From Nitrospinota bacterium (GTDB lineage: Bacteria; Nitrospinota_A; UBA7883; JACRLM01), in NCBI GenBank assembly GCA_015231995.1, contig JADGAO010000168.1:1-7535 (forward strand): 7,535 bases of DNA, written 5' to 3'. The position numbers and the translations under genes are program-made. The notes under the pieces are model-generated. The model did no database searches, was not told where the DNA came from, and saw only the letters and a program-made list of their open reading frames with translations. Positions 1 through 5,089 of the stretch are shown here, piece after piece (position 1 is the stretch's first letter; each line of letters opens with the position of its first letter).

Positions 1-4
1 TATT

Positions 5-40
5 TTGATCCTTCGGTCGCTGAGGCTCCCTCAGGATGAC
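5..40. repeat. Dispersed repeat, right-half unit
   Basis: The unit starts GATCCTTCGGTCGCTGAGG and ends CCCTCAGGATGAC. Near-identical units occur at about 136-170 and 5054-5089 in this window, so it belongs to a dispersed intergenic repeat family. Its left-half partner probably lies before the window start. No gene is seen in bases 1-215; the short ORFs there are translations of repeat DNA. Confidence 0.7.
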
Positions 41-47
41 GAAAAGA

Positions 48-170
48 TTGTCATTCTGAACCCTTCACAGAGTTCAGGGTAAACTCCGCGTAGCGAAGTG
101 AAGAATCCATCGGAAAGAATATTCTATTCCATTTTGATCCTTCAGTCGCAAAGCTCCTTCAGGATGACAA
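48..170. repeat. Long imperfect inverted repeat (dispersed hairpin element)
   Basis: The left arm begins TTGTCATTCTGAA (48-60) and the right arm ends TTCAGGATGACAA (158-170). These pair over 13 positions with one G-T wobble. A second small inverted repeat (TGAAC...GTTCA, about 56-75) sits inside the left arm. The arms continue as a weaker pairing around GAAGAATCC / GATCCTTC. The element lies just past the 3' end of thiL. It may act as a transcript end or mRNA-stabilising structure, but there is no T-run typical of an intrinsic terminator. Confidence 0.65.
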
Positions 171-215
171 CGTCGGTCGCTAACGCTCCATCGGCACTAG
201 TTGTTTACCACTCTC

Positions 216-1247
216 CTACAAAGAATGCACATACCCATACTGTCTCATTTTCAGAACCCGGCCTGACGAATAAGAAAAACGGATTGCGGGTTTGGAAGCA
301 TCAGTCACATGGCCTATTTTGCTGGCTACGATTTTCCCCGACCCGATGAGTTTCTTCAGCAGGCTCTCCTTTTTGGGATGAACCGTAAACAAAAGCTCAT
401 AGTCCTCCCCTCCGTTAAGAATTCGTCGCCAGCCCTCATCTTCCTTCATGGAGACGAGAGTTCTTGCCGTCGGAACGGACAGCGGGATGGATTCCAGCGA
501 CATGTCGGCGCAGACATTCGACGCTTCGACCAGCCTTAACAGATCGAGCGCCAACCCGTCGGAGACGTCTATCATCGCGGAGGCCAGACCTTTTTCCGCA
601 ATCAACCGGCCCCATTCAACCCTGGGCGTTGGGGAGAGATGACGGGACACGAGATATTTGTCCGCTTTATCGCCCGGTTTGCGCCCGGAGAGTAGCAGGT
701 CTAATCCCATAGCCGAATCGCCCGGTGTTCCGGTTATATAGATAAGATCGCCCGGTTTTGCGCCATCCCTTTTTACGATTCTGTTTTCGGCGATCTGCCC
801 CATAACTGTAACTGTCACCGATATCCAGTCTTTCGCCGAAGAGACATTCCCGCCAATCAGTATGCAACCATGACGCTTGAGCGTCTCATGGAAACCTTTG
901 AGGAAATCCTTTATCCAACCGTGTTCCAACCCCTTTGGGAGGCATGGGGACAAAAGCGCGTATTTTGGTTCGCCCCCCATTGCGGCGATATCGGAGAGGT
1001 TCACGGCGGCGGACTTGGCCCCCAACAGCTTTGCGGGAGTCAGCTTTCGTGAAAAATGCACCTCCTCCGTCAACGTGTCGGTTGTGACCAGCGTGACTTT
1101 CCCCTTGGCTGGCTTGATCGCCGCGCAATCGTCGCCGATGCCAAGGATGATGTCACGGCTTTTTCCAGAGTGATGCTTCTTGATCCAACGGATGAGATCA
1201 AGCTCGTTGAACGGTTTCGTAGTGGCGCCGTGTGCCCCGCCCTTCAC
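216..1247 (-). CDS. thiL: Thiamine-monophosphate kinase ThiL
   Basis: ThiL phosphorylates thiamine monophosphate to thiamine diphosphate, the last step of cofactor biosynthesis, in the cytoplasm. The order of conserved ThiL motifs is complete. Numbered from the proposed GTG start, they are GIGDD (nucleotide/Mg site, about 37-41), TTDTLTEEVHF (about 55-65), VNLSDIAAMGGEP (about 82-94), IGGNVSS (about 131-137), DVSDGL (about 227-232) and GGEDYELLFT (about 279-288). The GGN replaces the GGD often drawn for this family. The frame is open to 1439, but that extension is not ThiL-like and overlaps the 60-aa gene. GTG at 1247 gives 343 aa, near the family length; TTG at 1262 is an alternative, and neither has a strong Shine-Dalgarno sequence. 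It is the last gene of a leftward group, 61 bases after the 60-aa ORF. Function is secure, the start is not. Confidence 0.95.
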   Translation of the reverse strand: MKGGAHGATTKPFNELDLIRWIKKHHSGKSRDIILGIGDDCAAIKPAKGKVTLVTTDTLTEEVHFSRKLTPAKLLGAKSAAVNLSDIAAMGGEPKYALLSPCLPKGLEHGWIKDFLKGFHETLKRHGCILIGGNVSSAKDWISVTVTVMGQIAENRIVKRDGAKPGDLIYITGTPGDSAMGLDLLLSGRKPGDKADKYLVSRHLSPTPRVEWGRLIAEKGLASAMIDVSDGLALDLLRLVEASNVCADMSLESIPLSVPTARTLVSMKEDEGWRRILNGGEDYELLFTVHPKKESLLKKLIGSGKIVASKIGHVTDASKPAIRFSYSSGRVLKMRQYGYVHSL

Positions 1248-1308
1248 GATAGCGGCCCGCAAGAATGCCGCCGAAACGACGGTGGCAGGAAAAATCCGCC
1301 GGGGGAGG

Positions 1309-1491
1309 TCATCGGAACAGCCAAAGTAAAGCGCGGACAGACAGCCCCGCAAACAAAAATGCGGACAGCCAGAACAATACTGTTTCTCCTCTCCAGATCC
1401 CTGCGGCGTAGCCACCCGCGAGGGCCAACATGACGGCACACGCCCATATATTGACTGTGTCCTCGTGTTTTTTCTTTTGATCCTCGTTCAT
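1309..1491 (-). CDS. Small two-helix membrane protein (60 aa), unknown function
   Basis: The product has a charged, hydrophilic N terminus (MNEDQKKKHEDT, 1-12), a hydrophobic helix at about 14-33, a short loop containing Arg, and a second hydrophobic helix at about 36-57. This predicts a hairpin inner-membrane protein with short ends. An AAGTGA element 5 bases before the ATG is a weak ribosome binding site. It lies directly upstream of thiL on the same strand and may be co-transcribed with it, although nothing in it suggests a thiamine function. I do not recognise a family. A coding origin is supported by the clear hydrophobic pattern and start context, but a fortuitous ORF cannot be excluded. 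Confidence 0.6.
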   Translation of the reverse strand: MNEDQKKKHEDTVNIWACAVMLALAGGYAAGIWRGETVLFWLSAFLFAGLSVRALLWLFR

Positions 1492-1574
1492 AAAATCACT
1501 TCAAAACGTGAACACCGCCAGAAATATTGGGGGAATGTGAAGAGCGTTGAAATTTTCATATTCGCAGGCTTGGG

Positions 1575-2153
1575 TCAGTCATATCCCGGAACCCTGAAAT
1601 AGCCCAATATGCACTCGGTGTTTCGAACCGCTATTTGCACATGTGTTTTTTCGCGGAATCCAGAGCCATCAAACAAACTGCCGCCTTCTTCAAAAACGCC
1701 ATAAACCGTGTCGTAAGGTGGAAGGTCGAACTCTGCTCTTGAATTGTGCAATGTTTCAATCACCGCGCAATCCAATTCCCGCTTTAAAAAAACTCCTTTC
1801 TCCCGTTTATCGTTTTGTGGCAAAGAAACACCGCCAACCTCGCAATAGTTGAACAGAAAAGAATGGGCGAACTTGATTTCATCCCTCACCCCATAATCCG
1901 TCAAGTTGAGGCAAAGACCGGGAATGATGAACGCTCCAATGACATACGGCTTCTTGAATTTTTTGCTATCCTTGGCCCAGGCCAATCCCCGTTCCGGACT
2001 GTCCACCCAGAAATATATTCCAGAGCCAAGCCAGTCATATGAATTATCGCTTGGTTTAAGATGGGCCTTGTTTGCCAGTACCTGTTCCGCGACTATGCGG
2101 TCGCATCCGTGATAACCGGCAATAGGGCCAAGCGAGTTCCTGACTCTAGCCAA
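1575..2153 (-). CDS. Putative PARP/ADP-ribosyltransferase-fold protein, likely toxin of a two-gene module
   Basis: This is a 192-aa soluble protein with no signal peptide or membrane segment. The N terminus reads GYHGCD (13-18), followed by HLKPSDNSYDWLGSGIYFW (31-49). This is the His-Gly ... Gly-x-Tyr pattern of the H-Y-E class of ADP-ribosyltransferases (PARP and diphtheria-toxin-like), with His15 and Tyr47 as candidate NAD-binding residues. RELDCAVIETLH (125-136) and a C-terminal strand KTHVQIAVRN (169-178) follow. In that strand Gln173 sits where the catalytic Glu would be expected, so target or activity may be unusual. The start is TTG, nine bases after the first base of the upstream gene's TAA and in the same frame. 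GAGGG lies only 2 bases before it, so translation probably depends on coupling. The neighbour is a 71-aa gene of antitoxin size. The assignment rests on motif recognition only. Confidence 0.65.
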   Translation of the reverse strand: MARVRNSLGPIAGYHGCDRIVAEQVLANKAHLKPSDNSYDWLGSGIYFWVDSPERGLAWAKDSKKFKKPYVIGAFIIPGLCLNLTDYGVRDEIKFAHSFLFNYCEVGGVSLPQNDKREKGVFLKRELDCAVIETLHNSRAEFDLPPYDTVYGVFEEGGSLFDGSGFREKTHVQIAVRNTECILGYFRVPGYD

Positions 2154-2159
2154 ACCCTC

Positions 2160-2375
2160 TTATTTGCCTCCCCCGTAATTCGGCGAAAGCTTTCCGGATT
2201 TGGTGATAATGCCAGCCTTTAGCAAAAACTTTCTGGCTTCTTTGGGATCATTGGCAATGCGATCTCCCACCTTTTTCAGAGCCGCAATATTACCGAGGAC
2301 AGGACCGGAAATGCGCGGTATTGGAAAATCCTCAGTGGTTGACTTGCGTGGCTTAACGGCGGCTTTGCGGCGCAT
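2160..2375 (-). CDS. Small basic protein, putative antitoxin partner (71 aa)
   Basis: The product has a very basic, disordered-looking N terminus (MRRKAAVKPRKSTTED). A helical region follows, and the C terminus contains DPKEARKFLLKAGIITKSGK and ends LSPNYGGGK. The pattern of a leucine-rich helix, AGI, GKL and a Y near the end is familiar from small genes placed before toxin-like ORFs, but I cannot name a family. The start is ATG at 2375 with AAAAGG about 7 bases upstream. A TTGACA/17-bp/TAAAGT promoter lies immediately before it (2405-2433). The stop is followed after two codons by the TTG of the 192-aa gene in the same frame. Position, size and coupling suggest an antitoxin or chaperone for the downstream protein; this is inference. 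Confidence 0.65.
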   Translation of the reverse strand: MRRKAAVKPRKSTTEDFPIPRISGPVLGNIAALKKVGDRIANDPKEARKFLLKAGIITKSGKLSPNYGGGK

Positions 2376-2404
2376 GAGAATGCCTTTTAAAAATCATATG
2401 TATA

Positions 2405-2433
2405 ACTTTAATCCCCTTGGATGGTGATGTCAA
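2405..2433 (-). promoter_or_regulatory. Sigma-70-type promoter of the putative toxin-antitoxin pair
   Basis: On the minus strand, a perfect TTGACA (2433-2428) is separated by exactly 17 bases from TAAAGT (2410-2405), a 4/6 match to TATAAT. Transcription would begin near 2398, about 22 bases before the ATG of the 71-aa gene. A second AT-rich stretch (TTATACATATGAT) overlaps the predicted start region and could hold an operator for autoregulation, but no clear palindrome is seen. Confidence 0.6.
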
Positions 2434-2515
2434 ACAACCCTCATTCGATAGGGAGGACGATATGTTTGCCCAATATTGTCCAGCCGTTTCCATGTCCTTT
2501 TTGCTGGAGCGGTTG

Positions 2516-2521
2516 TATAAT
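2516..2521 (+). promoter_or_regulatory. -10 hexamer of the thioredoxin-like gene
   Basis: A perfect TATAAT lies 42 bases before the ATG at 2564. No good -35 is found at 16-18 bases spacing. The ribosome binding site GAGG is at 2551-2554, 9 bases before the ATG. This promoter would fire divergently from the toxin-antitoxin promoter about 85 bases away. Confidence 0.4.
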
Positions 2522-2563
2522 ATAAGGAGTGGTTCCGGTTTGTTTTCTTCGAGGTTTTCCAAA

Positions 2564-3144
2564 ATGGCCAAAATAAAAAAAAACGCCGCAAGGCTGACTC
2601 TTGCGGTTTGCGCTTCTGTCTCCCTCTACTGGCTCGCCATTGGTTCGCCACATGATCATTCGGACATTGTCCCTTCCGCTCAGGCCGCCGAAAAAAGCAA
2701 AATGTTGATGGCTCCGCCGTTTTCCCTGCCCAACTCCGACGGGAAAACGGTCTCGCTCTCCGATTACAAGGGGAAATGGGTTTTCGTGAATTTCTGGGCC
2801 ACACCTGGTGCGGCCCGTGCGTTGTAGAGATGCCGATGCTCACCAAGCTCCACGGCGCCATGAAAGGCCAGAAGTTCGAGATGATCGCCATCAATATGGA
2901 AGAAATCGAACCAGCGCATATCAAAAAGTTCGTGAAGGACAACAAACTTCCCTTCACCGTCCTGCTCGATAAGGACTCGAAAATCGGAAAGACCTACTCC
3001 GTGCAATCGCTTCCGACCACTTACGTGGTCAATCCGGCCGGGGAGGTGTACACGCGAGCTATCGGGGTGAGAGAGTGGGACAGCGAAGAGGTCGTGACCT
3101 ATTTCAAAGACCTCGTTTCCGGCAAGCTGGAGAAAAAAAGTTAA
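2564..3144 (+). pseudogene. TlpA/ResA-type thioredoxin-fold protein, frameshifted at the CxxC motif
   Basis: Two consecutive frames together encode a complete extracytoplasmic thiol-disulfide oxidoreductase. The first (2564-2827) has a basic N terminus (MAKIKK), a hydrophobic segment, and a signal-peptidase-like PSAQA-AEK site. It continues with the AlkB/TlpA-style stretch PPFSLPNSDGKTVSLSDYKGK and then VNFWAT, after which it runs into a stop. The second frame resumes at WCGPCVVEMP, the redox CxxC helix, and continues through LPFTVLLDKD and the cis-proline loop SLPTTYVVNPAG to the natural end KLEKKS. Removing one AC from the ACAC at 2801-2804 restores VNFWATWCGPC and a 192-aa protein, a usual length for the family. 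All other conserved parts are intact, so the lesion is recent or a sequencing error. If intact, the protein would reduce disulfides in the periplasm, for example in cytochrome c maturation. Confidence 0.9.
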
Positions 3145-3156
3145 GGTAAAACCGCC

Positions 3157-3696
3157 TCACCCTCTTCCTATCTCTTCTTCGATGGCCTCCAGGCTCTCCT
3201 TGGCCTTTTTCTGCGCGGGGTCTATTTCCAGTATCAGCCGCAGGCTCTCTGCGGATTGCGGCAGTATCCCCGCGCTGTAATATATCGCCGCTATCTCATA
3301 CAATGCGTCGATGTTTTGCGGGTCGAACCTCAAGACGCGCCTGTATAAATGAAACGCATCTAGCAGGTTCCCGCTTCGGTCGAACTCTTTCGCGCTTTTT
3401 TCCAATGTTTCGACAAGCAGTTCCCGCGCATCGCCCTGGGGTATTTCCGTATCCAGCGTCCTGCGTAACGAATCACTCTCGACCGCCAGTTTTTCAATTT
3501 CGGCTTTCAGCTTTTCAGCCAAAGCTTCCCTGTCGGCGACGCTCTTCTCCAGCGATATTGCGCGCGATTTTTCTTTTTCCCGTTCCGCCTTTAGCTCCGC
3601 TATCAGAGCGGGGTCGGCGACAGGCGCAACCGGATCGGCCATCGTGTCGCGTATGATCGCGTCAAGCCCTTTGCCCTGTATGGGAAGAGTCGTCAT
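3157..3696 (-). CDS. Coiled-coil and TPR protein (179 aa), unknown specific role
   Basis: After a short N-terminal segment with an Ala/Pro linker (1-29), residues about 30-85 form a charged Lys/Glu/Leu-rich heptad-like stretch (AELKAEREKEKSR, AEKLKAEIEKLAVE) that predicts a coiled coil. Residues about 92-160 contain two tetratricopeptide-like repeats, AKEFDRSGNLLDAFHLYRRV then ALYEIAAIYYSAGILPQSAE, each closing with FDP or IDP. TPRs bind protein partners, so this is probably a scaffold or adaptor. No signal peptide or membrane helix is seen, so it is likely cytoplasmic. The start ATG at 3696 has an AGG about 5 bases upstream. The gene converges on the thioredoxin-like gene with only 12 bases between stops. 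The partner or process cannot be named. Confidence 0.8.
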   Translation of the reverse strand: MTTLPIQGKGLDAIIRDTMADPVAPVADPALIAELKAEREKEKSRAISLEKSVADREALAEKLKAEIEKLAVESDSLRRTLDTEIPQGDARELLVETLEKSAKEFDRSGNLLDAFHLYRRVLRFDPQNIDALYEIAAIYYSAGILPQSAESLRLILEIDPAQKKAKESLEAIEEEIGRG

Positions 3697-3796
3697 TTAA
3701 CCTGTTCAGTCGTTTTCGAATTTCAGGATAATCCGGGATACATCTAATTTCCACAATCCCGGTTTTCCCGATTTTAGCATCATCCACGGTGTACAT
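3662..3796 (-). CDS. Possible small ORF (44 aa) upstream of and overlapping the TPR gene
   Basis: An ATG at 3796, with GGAGAAG 9 bases or less upstream, opens a 44-aa frame containing DAKIGKTGIVEIRCIPDYPE and then IRKRLNRLN. It overlaps the first 35 bases of the TPR gene in another frame. The middle looks more protein-like than a random frame and faintly recalls the start of FeoA-type small domains (arginine-leucine pair after a valine/isoleucine strand), but the domain would be truncated. It could be a leader ORF coupled to the TPR gene, a decayed gene remnant, or noise. Confidence 0.25.
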   Translation of the reverse strand: MYTVDDAKIGKTGIVEIRCIPDYPEIRKRLNRLNDDSSHTGQRA

Positions 3797-3819
3797 ATCC
3801 GTCTTCTCCGCATTAAAAT
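3790..3819 (+). promoter_or_regulatory. Putative promoter of the acylphosphatase gene, possibly leaderless
   Basis: TGTACA (3790-3795, 4/6 to TTGACA) and TAAAAT (3814-3819, 5/6 to TATAAT) are spaced by 18 bases. The -10 ends only 7 bases before the ATG at 3827, so the transcript would begin at or next to the start codon. No Shine-Dalgarno sequence is visible before that ATG, which fits a leaderless mRNA. Confidence 0.4.
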
Positions 3820-3826
3820 GTAGAGC

Positions 3827-4117
3827 ATGAGCAAGGTTAGAGCGCGCGCATACGTTTCGGGAATCGTTCAAGGCGTCTTCTTCCGCGCCACCACTGCGGA
3901 GGAGGCGCAACGAATCGGCTATCTGACCGGTTGGGTGCGAAACCTGCCCGACGGCAGAGTCGAAGTCGTGTGCGAAGGATCGAAAGAGAACGTCGAGCGG
4001 CTCGTGGCGTGGCTCTGGCATGGCCCCCCATCGGCCCATGTCAGCGACGTGAACGTCACCTGGAGCGACGCCACCGGGGAATATCGGGTATTCAGCGTCG
4101 CCCACGGGAGATCGTGA
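3827..4117 (+). CDS. acyP: Acylphosphatase (96 aa)
   Basis: Acylphosphatase hydrolyses carboxyl-phosphate bonds in small metabolites such as acetyl phosphate or carbamoyl phosphate; it is a small soluble cytoplasmic enzyme. The two signature regions are present. GIVQGVFFRATTAEEAQ (12-28) carries the phosphate-binding loop and catalytic Arg20, and GWVRNLPDGRVEVVCEG (35-51) carries the catalytic Asn39. Length is typical of the family (about 90-100 aa). The C terminus EYRVFSVAHGRS corresponds to the final beta strand (usually F-x-I/V). The ATG has no evident ribosome binding site but closely follows a TAAAAT hexamer. It is divergent from the TPR gene and followed by a membrane-protein gene after 86 bases. 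Confidence 0.95.
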   Translation: MSKVRARAYVSGIVQGVFFRATTAEEAQRIGYLTGWVRNLPDGRVEVVCEGSKENVERLVAWLWHGPPSAHVSDVNVTWSDATGEYRVFSVAHGRS

Positions 4118-4187
4118 ACGGAAAGGGGAATGTAGCGCGGTAGCGCTCGGCGAACGCCATTCATATTCAAGTTCGCCCTGGCAGATG

Positions 4188-4193
4188 TATAAT
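4188..4193 (+). promoter_or_regulatory. -10 hexamer just upstream of the 222-aa membrane protein gene
   Basis: A perfect TATAAT ends 10 bases before the ATG at 4204. The transcript start would be near 4200, leaving at most a few untranslated bases. The bases between (TCTCCCTATC) contain no Shine-Dalgarno sequence. The -35 is weak (TTCAAG at 4167 with a short spacer). Confidence 0.4.
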
Positions 4194-4203
4194 TCTCCCT
4201 ATC

Positions 4204-4872
4204 ATGGCCGAGTTAAAACAAGTCACGCCTCCCGGAAATATCCTCATGGGAGCGATCTGCGTTCTATTTGGCGTTTTCCCACTACTGGCCACTTTCGACA
4301 TCGGCCCTCTTGGCCCTGACGATATCAACGGCCCGGCGTGGCTGGGGTTTGCGAGTGGTGGAGTTTTTATAGCTGGCGGATTGGCCGTCATGCTTGGACA
4401 GTCTGCGCCGATTTTGACCGGCCTGTTAGGCCTGCTTGCCATGGCCGGGCTTGCCAGCGTCGGCAACTGGATAGGGTTCGGGGTTGGCGAACGCGCCTGT
4501 TCGGGAAGTTTCTCGCTGGGCTGGCTGGGTATCGGCGACCAGTTTTCGGACTTGGCCTGCAGGGTTCCATTCGGCATGGGAGCCATGCTTCTTAACGGTT
4601 TTTTACTATTGGCCACCGTTTTACTTTTCCAGAAAGCTCTTGGTGGCCCTCCCAAATTGGCCAGGCTCAAGAGAGCCGCAGAAATCATCGTTGTGCTTTC
4701 ATTTGCCCCTCTGTTGCTTATAGGCTTCGCCATATTGATAGTAAAGGTGGGTTCCGAAGCGATAATGACGCGAGTGAAGACTGGCGCCTGGCCTCGTAAC
4801 GAAGAGTTTATCGCCCGCCAGAAAGAGAAGGGTTTACTTAAGCGGTTCAAACGGGATAAGCCAAATCCGTAA
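4204..4872 (+). CDS. Multi-pass membrane protein (222 aa), unknown function
   Basis: Five hydrophobic segments are visible: about 11-31 (ILMGAICVLFGVFPLLATF), 46-65, 69-88, 122-143 and 159-181. They are rich in Gly, Leu and Ala. A loop of about 33 residues between segments 3 and 4 contains two cysteines (Cys99 and Cys119). If this loop faces the periplasm they could form a disulfide. The 144-158 loop is basic, which suggests a cytoplasmic side. The C terminus after segment 5 is hydrophilic and strongly basic (QKEKGLLKRFKRDK). The positive charge on both sides of segment 5 makes the topology ambiguous. No catalytic or transporter motif is recognised. The frame is long and well bounded with a plausible leaderless-type promoter, so a real gene is likely. 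Confidence 0.8.
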   Translation: MAELKQVTPPGNILMGAICVLFGVFPLLATFDIGPLGPDDINGPAWLGFASGGVFIAGGLAVMLGQSAPILTGLLGLLAMAGLASVGNWIGFGVGERACSGSFSLGWLGIGDQFSDLACRVPFGMGAMLLNGFLLLATVLLFQKALGGPPKLARLKRAAEIIVVLSFAPLLLIGFAILIVKVGSEAIMTRVKTGAWPRNEEFIARQKEKGLLKRFKRDKPNP

Positions 4873-4969
4873 CCTGCTCCTATGAATGAGGCCTTTGCAT
4901 AGCACCTTGTTGCTGTCCGAGGTGTTCTTGTACATTTGAAGACGAAGCGAAGGCTCCATTCTTTTTCCT

Positions 4970-4988
4970 CCCCTTACTAAGGAGAGCT
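4970..4988. repeat. Short palindrome CTCCCCTTA-c-TAAGGAGAG
   Basis: Nine-base arms with one mismatch around a single central base form a tight inverted repeat inside the MITE-like segment. A related string (CCTCCCCTTA ... GAGGAGAG) occurs near the right edge of the window at about 7474-7507. This suggests another dispersed intergenic motif. Confidence 0.4.
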
Positions 4989-5014
4989 TTGCACAATCCA
5001 TCACGTTCGCAATA

Positions 5015-5089
5015 TTGTCATTCTGAGCGCTAGCGAAGAATCTGTTTTTATTTGATCCTTCGGTCGCTAACGCTCCCTCAGGATGACAA
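5015..5089. repeat. Dispersed hairpin repeat, complete copy
   Basis: The left arm TTGTCATTCTGAGCGCTAGC begins at 5015 and is followed by GAAGAATC. The right arm GATCCTTCGGTCGCT runs from about 5054 through CCCTCAGGATGACAA to 5089. The outer 13 bases pair with one wobble, and the CGCTAGCGAAGAATC / GATCCTTCGGTCGCTAACG parts pair imperfectly. Matching half-units are at 5-40, 48-170 and 7505-7535. Read on the minus strand it translates to FCHPEGALATEGS and FFASAQNDN, which produces spurious hypothetical proteins. Confidence 0.75.

Noticed and set aside
98..349. 83-aa plus-strand ORF at the left edge
   Set aside because: It spans repeat DNA and the antisense of the thiL 3' end, with no ribosome binding site and no protein-like pattern.
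1248..1439. N-terminal extension of the thiL frame back to GTG 1439
   Set aside because: The extra 64 residues are cysteine- and arginine-rich, unlike ThiL, and lie inside the 60-aa membrane-protein gene in another frame.
2571..2584. A-AAA-AAC slippery heptamer near the start of the thioredoxin-like gene, as a programmed -1 frameshift
   Set aside because: The -1 frame from there hits a stop (TGA near 2653) long before the CxxC region, so slippage here cannot join the two halves.
2430..2957. 175-aa minus-strand ORF opposite the thioredoxin-like gene
   Set aside because: It is Arg/Pro/Ser-rich antisense sequence with no motif, while the plus strand carries a signal peptide, CxxC and a cis-Pro loop.
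4167..4850. 227-aa minus-strand ORF opposite the membrane protein gene
   Set aside because: It is Pro/Ser/Asn-rich low-complexity antisense. The plus-strand frame has clear transmembrane periodicity.
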